A stretch of DNA of 64,000 nt from Pararhodospirillum oryzae. Lineage in GTDB: Bacteria > Pseudomonadota > Alphaproteobacteria > Rhodospirillales > Rhodospirillaceae. The stretch lies in assembly GCF_007992075.1 (NCBI RefSeq), contig NZ_BJZO01000001.1:34684-98683 (forward strand). Reading direction: 5' to 3'. A program made the translations under genes and the position numbers. The notes under the pieces were generated by a model that ran no database searches, had not been told where the DNA came from, and saw only the letters and a list, made by a program, of their open reading frames with translations. Each line of letters begins with the position of its first letter. The first letter of the stretch is position 1. This document shows positions 17,026 to 25,865 of this stretch, in pieces.

Positions 17026-19317
17026 TTGCGCCTGAAGCGCCGGCTGCAGCGTCTGGCCGTGTGGGCCAGGCGCAAGCATCTGGGGCGCCGCCTTGCCCTG
17101 GTGCTGTTCCTGGCGGCGCTGGCCAGCGGGGGAGGGACCTTCTACTTTCTGTCCACCCCCGAGCCCACCTCGATCACCCTGCTGACCTTGCTGAACCTGG
17201 ACCTGGTTATTTTCCTGATACTGGGGGTCCTGGTGGTCCGGGCCGGCGTGCGGCTGTGGAGCGAACGGCGCACCGGGGCGGCGGGCTCGCGTTTGCATGT
17301 GCGCGTGACGGTGCTGTTCAGCGCGGTGGCCATCGTGCCGGCCATCGTGCTCGCGGTGTTTTCCGCCCTGGTCTTCCAGGTGGGGTTTGAAAGCTGGTTC
17401 GACGACAAGGTGTCGACGGCCGTCGAGGAATCCCAGGAGGTTGCCGAGGCTTTCTTGAAGGCCCACATGAATGCCATCGCCGGCGATGCCGCGTTGATGG
17501 CCAATGACCTCAACCGGGCCTGGCGGCGGCTTCCCAATCAACAGGTGCTCAACCAGTTCCTGGGCACGCAGTCGGTGTTGCGCAACCTGTCGGAAGTCGT
17601 GGTTTTCACCGGGGATGGCACGGTGATCGGGCGGGCGGGCTACACGATTTCGCTGCGCTTCGAGCAGGTGCCTTCGTTCCTGATCGAACAGGCGAACAAG
17701 GGCGAGGTGGTGGTGCTGCCGGGGCAGGCCAATGACCGGGTGCGGGCCCTGGTCGAGCTGGCCCAGCCTTCCACCTATTTATATGTCGGGCGCTTTGTCG
17801 ATCCCACGGTCAGCGATCACATCGAAAAGGCCGACGCGGCCGTGCGCGAGTACATGACCTTCAAGGACCAGAGCGCGCAGCTGCAAATCCTCTATTTTCT
17901 CAGCACCGTGGTGGTGTCGCTGCTTTTGCTGCTGGGGGCGATGTGGGTGGGCATGAGCATCGCCAACCGGCTGGCCCGTCCGATCATGCAACTGATCGAC
18001 GCGGCCGAGAAGGTGCGCGAGGGCAATCTGGCGGTCCGGGTGCCGGAAATCATCGCCAGCGACGAGGTGGCCTTGCTGGGCCGGGCCTTCAACCGCATGA
18101 CCGTGCGCCTGGAAAGCCAGCACCGGCGCCTGATGGCCGCCTACGAGGAACTGGACGAGCGCCGGCGCTTCACCGAAACCGTGCTGGCCGGGGTTTCGGC
18201 CGGGGTGATCGGGGTGGATGCCGCCGGGCGCATCAATTTGCCCAATCCGTCGGCCAAGGCCTTGCTGGACGAAGACCTGGACTTGTGGATCGGCCATCCG
18301 ATCGGCGCCATTCTGCCCGCTTTCGGGGACCTGCTGAACGACGCGGGGCAGCGCCCCGACCGTCCGGTGGAACAGGAAATCGAGGTGACCACCGCCACCC
18401 GGCGCCACGCCACCTTGCTGGTGCGGGTGGCGGCCGAGCACGCCGACAGCGGGGTGACCGGGTTTGTCTTCACCTTCGACGACATCACCGAACTGCAGGC
18501 CGCGCAGCGCAAGGCGGCATGGGCCGACGTGGCCCGGCGCATTGCCCACGAGATCCGCAACCCCCTGACCCCCATTCAGCTGTCGGCCGAACGCCTGAAG
18601 CGCAAGTACCTGCGCCAGATCACCGAGGATCCGGAAACCTTCGCGCGATGCACCGACATCATTGTCCGCCATGTCAGCGACATCGGCCAGATGGTGGATG
18701 AATTCAGCGCCTTTGCCCGCATGCCCGCCCCCGAAATTCGCACGGCCGACCTGGTGGACATCGTGTCACAGGCCGTTTTCCTTCAGCACACCGCCTATGG
18801 CCGCATCAGTTTTGAAACGGAATTGCCCGATACCCCGGTCTGGGTGGCCTGCGACAGCCGCCAGATCACCCAGGCGCTGACCAATCTCCTGAAAAACGCG
18901 GTCGAGGCCATCGAGGGACGCGACCGTCCGGCCGAGGGCGGGCCGCCGCTGGTGCCGGGGGTGGTGCGGGTCCTGCTGAGTGTTTCGGGGGACTGGGCGA
19001 CGGTCATCTTGATCGACAACGGGCGTGGTCTTCCTCCCGACATGGAGCCGCACCGTCTGACCGAACCGTATGTTACCACCCGCTCGAAGGGAACCGGGCT
19101 GGGCCTTGCCATTGTGAAGAAAATCCTGGAAGACCATGGAGGAGATCTGATACTGGAGAACGCTCCCGGGGGCGGCGCCGCCATCGCGATGACCTTGCCG
19201 TTGTCGCGGTCCTTGCCGCCAGAAACCGTTCCGTCCGCCCCGCCCGCCGTCTCGTCCGAGAGAGGGCCGGAGGCTGCTTCCGTGTCCGCGCAAACCCTGT
19301 CCGTCCATGGCCCATGA
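17026..19317 (+). CDS. ntrY: Nitrogen regulation sensor kinase NtrY
   Basis: A membrane sensor kinase of 763 residues from the TTG at 17026. There is an Arg-rich N-terminus, two closely spaced membrane segments at about 25-75, a third at about 90-115, a periplasmic or sensor part, and a further membrane segment at about 287-312. HAMP follows, then PAS, then HisKA with RIAHEIRNPLTPIQLSAERL, then HATPase with NLLKNAVEA, DNGRGLPPD and GTGLGLAIVKKI. It pairs with NtrX in nitrogen, redox or envelope control. The true start is uncertain: a strong Shine-Dalgarno at 16965 suggests an ATC start at 16978, adding 16 basic residues. Its 3' end overlaps ntrX by 11 bases. Confidence 0.93.
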   Translation: MRLKRRLQRLAVWARRKHLGRRLALVLFLAALASGGGTFYFLSTPEPTSITLLTLLNLDLVIFLILGVLVVRAGVRLWSERRTGAAGSRLHVRVTVLFSAVAIVPAIVLAVFSALVFQVGFESWFDDKVSTAVEESQEVAEAFLKAHMNAIAGDAALMANDLNRAWRRLPNQQVLNQFLGTQSVLRNLSEVVVFTGDGTVIGRAGYTISLRFEQVPSFLIEQANKGEVVVLPGQANDRVRALVELAQPSTYLYVGRFVDPTVSDHIEKADAAVREYMTFKDQSAQLQILYFLSTVVVSLLLLLGAMWVGMSIANRLARPIMQLIDAAEKVREGNLAVRVPEIIASDEVALLGRAFNRMTVRLESQHRRLMAAYEELDERRRFTETVLAGVSAGVIGVDAAGRINLPNPSAKALLDEDLDLWIGHPIGAILPAFGDLLNDAGQRPDRPVEQEIEVTTATRRHATLLVRVAAEHADSGVTGFVFTFDDITELQAAQRKAAWADVARRIAHEIRNPLTPIQLSAERLKRKYLRQITEDPETFARCTDIIVRHVSDIGQMVDEFSAFARMPAPEIRTADLVDIVSQAVFLQHTAYGRISFETELPDTPVWVACDSRQITQALTNLLKNAVEAIEGRDRPAEGGPPLVPGVVRVLLSVSGDWATVILIDNGRGLPPDMEPHRLTEPYVTTRSKGTGLGLAIVKKILEDHGGDLILENAPGGGAAIAMTLPLSRSLPPETVPSAPPAVSSERGPEAASVSAQTLSVHGP

Positions 19318-20698
19318 TATTCTGATCGTCGACGACGAGGAAGACATCCGAATGATGCTGGCCGGCATCCTGGAGGACGAGGGGTTCGAAACCCGCGAGG
19401 CCCTGGACGCCGATTCCTGCCTGCGCGCCATCGACGAGCGCGTGCCCTCGGTCGTCGTCCTGGACATCTGGATGCAAGGCAGCCGTCTGGACGGGCTGGA
19501 GGTGCTGAAGCTCCTCAAGCGCGATTTCCCGCTGCTGCCCGTGGTCATGATCAGCGGCCACGGCACCATCGAAACGGCGGTGAGCGCCATCAAGCAAGGC
19601 GCCTTTGATTTCATCGAAAAGCCCTTCAAGGCCGATCGCCTGTTGCTGATCGTGCAGCGCGCCATCGAAACCGCCCGGCTCAAGCGGGAAAACGCCGAAT
19701 TGCGCCTGCGCGCCGGACCGGAAACGTCGCTGATCGGCACCTCGGCGGCCATGCAGCAGGTGATCCAGACCGTCAACAAGGTGGCGCCCACGGGCTCGCG
19801 GGTGCTGGTGTCCGGGGGACCGGGCACGGGCAAGGAAGTGGTGGCGCGCATGATCCATGCCCGCTCGCCCCGGGCCGCCAGCCCCCTGGTCGTGGTCAAC
19901 TGCGCGGCCATGCACCCCGACCGCATGGAAGCCGAGCTGCTGGGCACCGAGTGGGGCGACGGCGACGGCCCGCGCAAGATCGGCTTGTTCGAGCAGGCCG
20001 ACGGCGGCACCTTGCTGCTTGACGAGGTTGCCGACATGCCCCTGGAAACCCAGGGCAAGATCGTGCGCATCTTGCAAGACCAGACCTTCGAGCGCCTGGG
20101 CGGCGGGCGGCGGGTCCGGGTCGATGTGCGCGTGATCGCGAGCACCAACCGGGATTTGCAGCGCGAAATCAACGAAGGGCGTTTTCGCGAGGATCTGTTC
20201 TACCGCCTGAACGTGGTGCCCTTGCGCCTGCCGGCCTTGCGCGAGCGCCGCGAGGATATCGGGCTCCTGGCCACCCACTTCATGGAGCGGGCCGCCTCGG
20301 CCGCGGGACTGGTGCCGCGGCCCCTGGGCGAGGATGCCCTGGCCGCCATGCAGGCCTATGACTGGCCGGGCAATGTGAGGCAGTTGCGCAACGTCATGGA
20401 CTGGCTGATCATCATGGCGCCCGGGGATCCGCGCGAGCCGGTGCGGGCCGACATGCTGCCGGTCGAGATCACCGCCGTGGCCCCGGATTCCCTGCGCCTG
20501 GACCGTTCGGGCGAGATCATGGCCTTGCCCCTGCGCGAGGCACGCGAGATGTTCGAGCGGGATTACCTGATTGCCCAGGTCACCCGCTTTGGCGGCAATG
20601 TGTCGCGCACGGCTGAATTCATCGGCATGGAGCGCTCGGCGCTGCATCGTAAACTCAAGACCCTGGGGGTTGCCGGAATCGACCGGCCCCGGGGATAG
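19307..20698 (+). CDS. ntrX: Nitrogen regulation response regulator NtrX
   Basis: A 463-residue NtrC-family regulator. The receiver has phosphoacceptor D53 (VVLDIWMQG). The AAA+ domain has Walker A GGPGTGKE and Walker B LLLDEVADMP. The C-terminal Fis-type helix contains VSRTAEFIGMERSALHRKL. The sigma-54 contact loop GAFTGA is absent: where NtrC has it, this protein reads TEWGDGDGPRKIG. That replacement is known for alphaproteobacterial NtrX, which therefore probably does not activate sigma-54 in the usual way. The start lies inside the end of ntrY, so the pair is co-translated. Confidence 0.94.
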   Translation: MAHDILIVDDEEDIRMMLAGILEDEGFETREALDADSCLRAIDERVPSVVVLDIWMQGSRLDGLEVLKLLKRDFPLLPVVMISGHGTIETAVSAIKQGAFDFIEKPFKADRLLLIVQRAIETARLKRENAELRLRAGPETSLIGTSAAMQQVIQTVNKVAPTGSRVLVSGGPGTGKEVVARMIHARSPRAASPLVVVNCAAMHPDRMEAELLGTEWGDGDGPRKIGLFEQADGGTLLLDEVADMPLETQGKIVRILQDQTFERLGGGRRVRVDVRVIASTNRDLQREINEGRFREDLFYRLNVVPLRLPALRERREDIGLLATHFMERAASAAGLVPRPLGEDALAAMQAYDWPGNVRQLRNVMDWLIIMAPGDPREPVRADMLPVEITAVAPDSLRLDRSGEIMALPLREAREMFERDYLIAQVTRFGGNVSRTAEFIGMERSALHRKLKTLGVAGIDRPRG

Positions 20699-20719
20699 GG
20701 CACGGGACCGGCGGGCCCT

Positions 20720-20748
20720 TTGGCTCGGCCCGTCCTCCCCTATATAAT
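20720..20748 (+). promoter_or_regulatory. Sigma-70-type promoter for trkA and downstream genes
   Basis: TTGGCT (20720-20725), a 17-base spacer and a perfect TATAAT (20743-20748) lie in the ntrX-trkA gap. Transcription would start near 20755 and leave a leader of about 180 bases before trkA. It suggests that trkA, the transaminase gene, hfq and hflX can be expressed apart from ntrYX. Confidence 0.7.
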
Positions 20749-20934
20749 GGTATCTCTTGTCGTCCGATCGACCCCGCCTTATCGAACCAGGGATCGGGAA
20801 GGCCCATGGATCCCGGCGGGGGTCTCCTCTCATCCGGATAAAGGGCGTGCGGTACCTGCGCGCGCGTCTTGTGGACGGGCCCGGCACGGCCCGGGGCCCA
20901 AGGATCCGAAAAAAAGGGCAGGGAAAGGAAAGCG

Positions 20935-22314
20935 ATGAAGGTCATCATCTGCGGCGCGGGTCAGGTGGGGTTTTCCATCGGGCGTTATCTGGCGGCCGAG
21001 AACAACGACGTGACCATCATCGACCAGCGCGCGGACCTGATCCGCAGCGTGACCGACGCCTTGGACGTTCAGGCAATCGTCGGCCACGCCTCGCTGCCCA
21101 CGGTCCTGGAGCAGGCGGGGGCCGAGGACGCGGACATGCTGATCGCGGTGACCCACGCCGATGAGGTCAACATGGTCGCCTGCCAGGTGGCGCACTCGTT
21201 GTTCAACGTGCCCACCAAGATGGCGCGCGTGCGCAACCAGAGCTACCTTCAGCCGCATTGGGCCAATCTCTTCTCGCGCGAGAACATGCCCATTGACGTG
21301 ATCATCAGCCCGGAAATCGAGGTTGCCCGGGCGGTGACCCGGCGCCTGCTGGTGCCCGGGGCCATGGATGTCATTCCCCTGGCCAACGACCGGGTGCGCC
21401 TGATGGGGGTTCGGTGCACGGAGCGTACCCCGGTGGTGCACACACCCTTGCGCCAGCTCACCCAGCTGTTTCCCGATCTCAACATCGTGGTCGTGGGCAT
21501 CGTGCGCAACGACCGCGCCAACGTGCCCAGCGCCGACGACCAGATGCTGCCGGGCGACGAGGTTTACTTCGTGGTGGCCTCGGACCGGACCGAGCGCGCC
21601 TTGTCCGCCTTTGGCCACGAGGAGGGCGCGGCCCGGCGCATCCTGATCCTGGGCGGCGGCAACATTGGCCTGTTCTTGGCCCAGGCCCTGGAGCGGGACT
21701 TTCCCCAGGTTGCCGCCAAGGTGATCGAGATCAACCGCGAGCGCTCGCACCTGGTGGCCAGCACGCTGACCGGTCGCACCACGGTTCTGGTGGGCGACGG
21801 CCTGGATCCCGAGCTTCTGGAGGAAGCCGGGGTCGGACAGACCGAAGCGGTCATCGCGGTGACCAACGAGGACGAAACCAACGTGCTGGCCTCGCTCCTG
21901 GCCAAGCGCTATGGCTGCCAGCGCGCCATTACCCTGATCAACAAAAGCACCTACAATACCCTGGTCAGCTCGCTGGGGGTCGATGTGGTGGTCAATCCCC
22001 GGGCCATCACGGTTTCCAAGATCCTGCAGCACGTGCGCCGGGGGCGTATCCACTCGGTGCATTCCCTGCATGAAGGGTTTGGCGAACTGATCGAAGCCGA
22101 CGCCTTGGAAACATCCCCCCTGGTTGGCAAGCCGCTCAAGGACATCAACCTGCCCACGGGGGTGCTTCTGGGCGCCGTGGTGCGCGGCGACGCGGTGATC
22201 AGTCCGCGCGGCAACACGGTTGTCCAGGCCGGGGACCGCATCATTTTGTTCGCCACGGCGGCGGCCATCAAAAAGGTGGAAAAGCTGTTTTCGGTTCGCC
22301 TGGAATTTTTCTAA
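20935..22314 (+). CDS. trkA: Trk potassium uptake regulatory protein TrkA
   Basis: A 459-residue cytoplasmic NAD-binding regulator of the Trk K+ channel. Two RCK units are seen: Rossmann motifs ICGAGQVGFSIGRYL near residue 4 and ILGGGNIGLFLAQAL near residue 236, each followed by a TrkA-C-like domain (RVRLMGVRC; GVLLGAVVRGDAV). The ATG at 20935 follows GGGAAAGGAAAG, and the Rossmann strand begins within three residues, so upstream in-frame starts are unlikely. No trkH or trkG is nearby. Confidence 0.94.
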   Translation: MKVIICGAGQVGFSIGRYLAAENNDVTIIDQRADLIRSVTDALDVQAIVGHASLPTVLEQAGAEDADMLIAVTHADEVNMVACQVAHSLFNVPTKMARVRNQSYLQPHWANLFSRENMPIDVIISPEIEVARAVTRRLLVPGAMDVIPLANDRVRLMGVRCTERTPVVHTPLRQLTQLFPDLNIVVVGIVRNDRANVPSADDQMLPGDEVYFVVASDRTERALSAFGHEEGAARRILILGGGNIGLFLAQALERDFPQVAAKVIEINRERSHLVASTLTGRTTVLVGDGLDPELLEEAGVGQTEAVIAVTNEDETNVLASLLAKRYGCQRAITLINKSTYNTLVSSLGVDVVVNPRAITVSKILQHVRRGRIHSVHSLHEGFGELIEADALETSPLVGKPLKDINLPTGVLLGAVVRGDAVISPRGNTVVQAGDRIILFATAAAIKKVEKLFSVRLEFF

Positions 22315-22474
22315 AAAACAGGACCTCGCCGCTCTCCAGCGGAGCGGGGGCGGGGCGAACCATCCGGGTCCGTGGTTCGTAAGGATGTGTCGGGATCACG
22401 AATCGAAGCGCGACGGCGAGGGAACCCGGTTGCCCGAACGCTTCACCGTCAGGTCACAAGAGGAGTCCGCGCCC

Positions 22475-23353
22475 ATGTCGCGCATTGCCTATGTCAATGG
22501 CCAGTACGTGCCGCACGGCCAGGCCATGGTTCACGTGGAGGATCGGGGCTACCAGTTTTCCGATGGCGTCTACGAGGTCATGGCCATCTACAAGGGGCGT
22601 CCCGTTGATGCCGAAGGGCACTGGATGCGCCTGGAACGCTCGTTGGCCGAACTGGAAATCGACGCGCCCATGAGCAGGGCCGCCCTTGACTTCATCGCGC
22701 GCCAGGTGGTTTTCCGCAATCGCATCACCAATGGCACCGTGTACGTCCAGGTCACCCGGGGGGTGGCGCCGCGCAACCACCTCTTCCCCCCCGACGGCAC
22801 GCCGCCGGCCCTGGTCATGACCGCGCGCGCCGGCCTGGGGCCGCGTCCCGAGGTGGCCGAACGCGGGGTGTCGGTGGTCAGCCAGCCCGATATCCGCTGG
22901 GGCCGGCGCGACATCAAGTCGGTTTCCCTGCTCCCCAACGTGCTGGCCAAGGAAAAGGCCCACGAACTGGGAGGCTTCGAGGCGCTGCTGGTGGACGCCA
23001 ACGGCCTGGTCAGCGAGTGTTCCTCGGCCAACGCCTGGATCGTTTCGGCGGCCGGCGCCCTGGTGACGCGCCCCCTGGGGCAGGACATCCTGCCCGGCAT
23101 TACCCGTCATCGCTTGCGCGACCTCGCGGTTGAACGCGGCTATCCGGTCGAGGAGCGTTCCTTCACCCTCGACGAAGCGAAGACGGCGCGGGAAGTCTTC
23201 CTGACCTCGACCAGCTCGTTTTGCATGCCGGTGGTCCGGGTGGACGACGCGGTGATTGGCGACGGCCGGCCGGGCCCCCTGGCCAAGGCCCTGCGCGCCT
23301 GTTACATTGAATACCTCGATTCCCTCAGCGGACCGAAGTGGTATGGTCACTGA
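22475..23353 (+). CDS. dat: D-amino-acid transaminase (fold IV, PLP)
   Basis: A 292-residue branched-chain/D-amino-acid aminotransferase fold. The start MSRIAYVNGQYVPHG and the segment VEDRGYQFSDGVYEV match the D-alanine transaminase family. The PLP lysine is K148 in RDIKSVSLLPNV, and the later glutamate lies in VSECSSANAWIV. It would interconvert D-alanine and D-glutamate for the cell wall. AGAGGAG precedes the ATG. It lies between trkA and a HAD phosphatase whose start overlaps its last 11 bases. A branched-chain aminotransferase is the main alternative. Confidence 0.88.
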   Translation: MSRIAYVNGQYVPHGQAMVHVEDRGYQFSDGVYEVMAIYKGRPVDAEGHWMRLERSLAELEIDAPMSRAALDFIARQVVFRNRITNGTVYVQVTRGVAPRNHLFPPDGTPPALVMTARAGLGPRPEVAERGVSVVSQPDIRWGRRDIKSVSLLPNVLAKEKAHELGGFEALLVDANGLVSECSSANAWIVSAAGALVTRPLGQDILPGITRHRLRDLAVERGYPVEERSFTLDEAKTAREVFLTSTSSFCMPVVRVDDAVIGDGRPGPLAKALRACYIEYLDSLSGPKWYGH

Positions 23354-24059
23354 GCCCCCGGCTGGGGTGTTGGAGAAGCCCAAGGCGATCTTGTTCGATT
23401 GGGATAACACCTTGGTGGACAGCTGGCCGTGCATCCACGATGCCCTCAACACCACCTTGGTGGCGATGGGGCAGGCCGCATGGTCGCTGGAGGAAACCCG
23501 GGAACGGGTGGGCCTTTCGATGCGCGATGCCTTCCCGCAGCTGTTCAAGGACCGCTGGGAGGAGGCGCGCGACATCTTTTTCGCCCGCTTCAAGGCCATC
23601 CACCTGGAGCGCCTGGCTTTGACTCCCAACGCCCGGGCGTTGCTGGAAACCCTGGCCGGGCAGGGCGTGCGCCTGGCCGTGGTTTCCAACAAAACCGGTG
23701 ATTTCCTGCGGATCGAGGCGGCCCAGCTGGGCCTGACCTCCGTGTTCGATGCCCTGGTGGGGGCCGGCGACGCGCCCCGCGACAAACCGGCGCCCGATCC
23801 CGGGTACATGGCCCTGGCGCCCTCGGGGCTTGCCCCCGGGCCGACGGTCTGGTTCGTGGGCGACAGCGACGTGGACCTGGCGTGCGCGGCGGCCCTGGGC
23901 TGCACGGGAATCCTCGTGCGTCCCGAGCCGCCCCGTCCGGGTGAGTTTGCCGATACCCCTCCTCATGCGCATGTGAATGGGTGCGGGGCGTTGCGGGCCC
24001 TGCTCGATCGTCTGGGCACGGGGGAACCGCTCCCGTCCTCTTCTTCTCCCGATCGGTGA
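23343..24059 (+). CDS. HAD-family hydrolase, phosphoglycolate-phosphatase-like
   Basis: A 238-residue HAD phosphatase. Motif I is FDWDNTLVDS with nucleophile D19 and acid/base D21, motif II is VVSNKTGDF, motif III Lys lies in RDKPAPDPGYM, and motif IV is VGDSDVDLACA. A helical cap follows motif I, as in phosphoglycolate and related small-phosphate phosphatases. The substrate is not certain. The start at 23343 lies inside the transaminase gene, so translation is probably coupled. Confidence 0.87.
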   Translation: MVTEPPAGVLEKPKAILFDWDNTLVDSWPCIHDALNTTLVAMGQAAWSLEETRERVGLSMRDAFPQLFKDRWEEARDIFFARFKAIHLERLALTPNARALLETLAGQGVRLAVVSNKTGDFLRIEAAQLGLTSVFDALVGAGDAPRDKPAPDPGYMALAPSGLAPGPTVWFVGDSDVDLACAAALGCTGILVRPEPPRPGEFADTPPHAHVNGCGALRALLDRLGTGEPLPSSSSPDR

Positions 24060-24124
24060 GAGTGTTTTGAAGGGGGGACGGGCGAGGAGGTTGATCCTTT
24101 TTTCCCGCCGGCCCCTGGACCGGA

Positions 24125-24149
24125 ACCGTTTGCAAACCAGTCAAACGGT
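24125..24149 (+). promoter_or_regulatory. Perfect inverted repeat in the hfq leader
   Basis: ACCGTTTG (24125-24132) and CAAACGGT (24142-24149) form a perfect 8-base stem around a 9-base loop, about 95 bases before hfq. A GGGGG/CCCCC palindrome lies further downstream near 24195-24207. These may be leader structures involved in hfq autoregulation or a partial terminator from the upstream gene. Confidence 0.4.
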
Positions 24150-24242
24150 GATACCACAGGGACCGGCGGCTTTTGCCGCATTGCGACAATCCCGGAGGGG
24201 GAACCCCCTTGGGACAATAACGAGAGCATGAGAGGGCGTTCC

Positions 24243-24500
24243 ATGCCGGCCGAAAAAAACCAGAATGTTCAGGATGTGTTTCTGAACCATATCCGCAAGA
24301 ATAAGGCTCCGGTCACCATATTCCTGGTCAATGGTGTCAAACTTCAGGGAATCGTGACCTGGTTTGATAATTTTTCTTTGTTGCTGCGCCGCGACGGGCA
24401 CACTCAGCTTGTCTACAAACATGCTATTTCAACCATCATGCCATCGGCTCCGGTGCAGTTGTTTGAACCTACCCGGGACGAGGCCGAGGCCGGGGTCTGA
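24243..24500 (+). CDS. hfq: RNA chaperone Hfq
   Basis: An 85-residue Sm-like protein that forms a hexamer and matches small RNAs to mRNAs. The proximal-face sequence [20 protein letters not shown], the Sm1 segment [19 protein letters not shown] and the Sm2-type segment [13 protein letters not shown] are all present. The C-terminal tail is short and acidic, as in alphaproteobacteria. The ATG at 24243 is preferred over the one at 24228 because AGAGGG lies five bases before it and the family starts here. hflX begins five bases after the stop, the usual hfq-hflX pair. Confidence 0.96.
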   Translation: MPAEKNQNVQDVFLNHIRKNKAPVTIFLVNGVKLQGIVTWFDNFSLLLRRDGHTQLVYKHAISTIMPSAPVQLFEPTRDEAEAGV

Positions 24501-24505
24501 TCCGG

Positions 24506-25813
24506 GTGTCTCATCCAGCCTTTGAATATGAAGGACCGCCGCCCGCCATGCGGGCGGTCGTCGTTCACCCTTATCCCCGCAAGGCTCCGCCCGGGCGACG
24601 CGCGCCCGAGGAACGCCTCGCGGAGGCGGCCGCCCTGGCGCTGGCCATCAATCTGGAAATTGTCGCAACCGAGCTGGTCCCCCTGACCCGGATCGTGCCC
24701 GCCACCTGCCTGGGCGGTGGCGCGGTCGAGCGCCTGCGTGAACGGGTCGAGGCCGACGAAATCGGGCTGGTGGTGGTCGATACCCAGCTTTCTCCCGTCC
24801 AGCAGCGCAATCTGGAGCGGGAATGGTCGTGCAAGGTGATCGACCGCACCGGCCTGATTTTGGAAATTTTTGGCGAACGGGCCCGCACCGCCGAAGGCAA
24901 GTTGCAAGTTGAACTGGCACATCTCTCCTATCAACGCTCGCGGCTTGTGCGCAGCTGGACGCACCTGGAACGCCAGCGCGGGGGGGGTGGCTTCCTGGGT
25001 GGCCCCGGAGAAACCCAGATCGAGCTGGACCGGCGCCTGATCGACGAGCGCATCGTCCGCTTGAAACGCGAACTGGAAGAAGTCCGCCGCACCCGGGGCC
25101 TGCATCGCGCCGCGCGCCAGCGGGTGCCCTATCCCGTGGTCGCCCTGGTTGGCTATACCAATGCCGGCAAATCGACCTTGTTCAATCGCCTGACCGAGGG
25201 CGGGGTCCTGGCCAAGGATATGCTTTTCGCTACCTTGGACCCCACCATGCGGGCCCTGGATCTGCCGTCCGGGCGTCGGGTGATCTTGTCGGACACGGTG
25301 GGATTCGTTTCCGACCTGCCGCACGAACTGGTGGCGGCGTTCCGCGCGACCTTGGAAGAGGTGCAAGCCGCCGACGTCATTGTTCATGTTCGGGATGGCT
25401 CGGGATCCGACACCGAAGCCCAGAAGGCCGACGTCGAAGCGGTTCTGCGCGGCATGGATCTGGATGCTTCGGTCGAGCGCGGTCTGATCGAGGCCATTAA
25501 CAAAATCGATCGGCTTGGGCCCGAGGCGCGGGCCGCCATGTGGGACTCGGTGCGGGCGACCCCCGACTGTGTCCTGCTTTCCGCCGTGAGCGGGGAGGGG
25601 GTCGAGGCTCTGCTGGCCCGAATCGACGCCCGCCTGGCCGAGGCCCGCGTGGAAGTGGATGTCGCGATTGCGCTGGAAGACGGGGCAACCCTGGCCTGGC
25701 TCTATCGCAAGGGCGAAGTTCTGGCGCGCCGGGACGACGAAACCCGGGCCCATGTGCGCGTGCGTCTGGATCCGGCCGACGTCGGCCGGCTGCCGCCTGG
25801 CTGCCGCGTTTGA
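24506..25813 (+). CDS. hflX: Ribosome-associated GTPase HflX
   Basis: A 435-residue GTPase that binds and splits stalled or hibernating ribosomes. The N-terminal HflX domain contains the Gly-rich segment RGGGGFLGGPGETQIELDRR. The G domain has G1 GYTNAGKSTLFNRL, the G2/G3 region FATLDPTMRALD and DTVGFVSDLPHELV, and G4 NKID. Translation starts at a GTG five bases after hfq. A C-terminal OB-like tail is short. It closes the ntr-trkA-hfq run and is followed by a clear terminator. Confidence 0.95.
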   Translation: MSHPAFEYEGPPPAMRAVVVHPYPRKAPPGRRAPEERLAEAAALALAINLEIVATELVPLTRIVPATCLGGGAVERLRERVEADEIGLVVVDTQLSPVQQRNLEREWSCKVIDRTGLILEIFGERARTAEGKLQVELAHLSYQRSRLVRSWTHLERQRGGGGFLGGPGETQIELDRRLIDERIVRLKRELEEVRRTRGLHRAARQRVPYPVVALVGYTNAGKSTLFNRLTEGGVLAKDMLFATLDPTMRALDLPSGRRVILSDTVGFVSDLPHELVAAFRATLEEVQAADVIVHVRDGSGSDTEAQKADVEAVLRGMDLDASVERGLIEAINKIDRLGPEARAAMWDSVRATPDCVLLSAVSGEGVEALLARIDARLAEARVEVDVAIALEDGATLAWLYRKGEVLARRDDETRAHVRVRLDPADVGRLPPGCRV

Positions 25814-25841
25814 CTTCCCTTCGACGGACCGGAAAAGCGCT

Positions 25842-25865
25842 GGGGCCGGAAGCCCCGGCCCCTTT
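25842..25865 (+). terminator. Terminator after hflX
   Basis: GGGGCCGG (25842-25849) and CCGGCCCC (25855-25862) form a perfect 8-base stem with a 5-base loop, followed by TTT. It lies 29 bases past the hflX stop. Confidence 0.7.

Noticed and set aside
24060..24242. Sigma-54 or sigma-70 promoter for hfq
   Set aside because: TTGCAA and GATACC are present, but the spacing (14 bases) is wrong, and no TGGC-N8-TGC element was seen.
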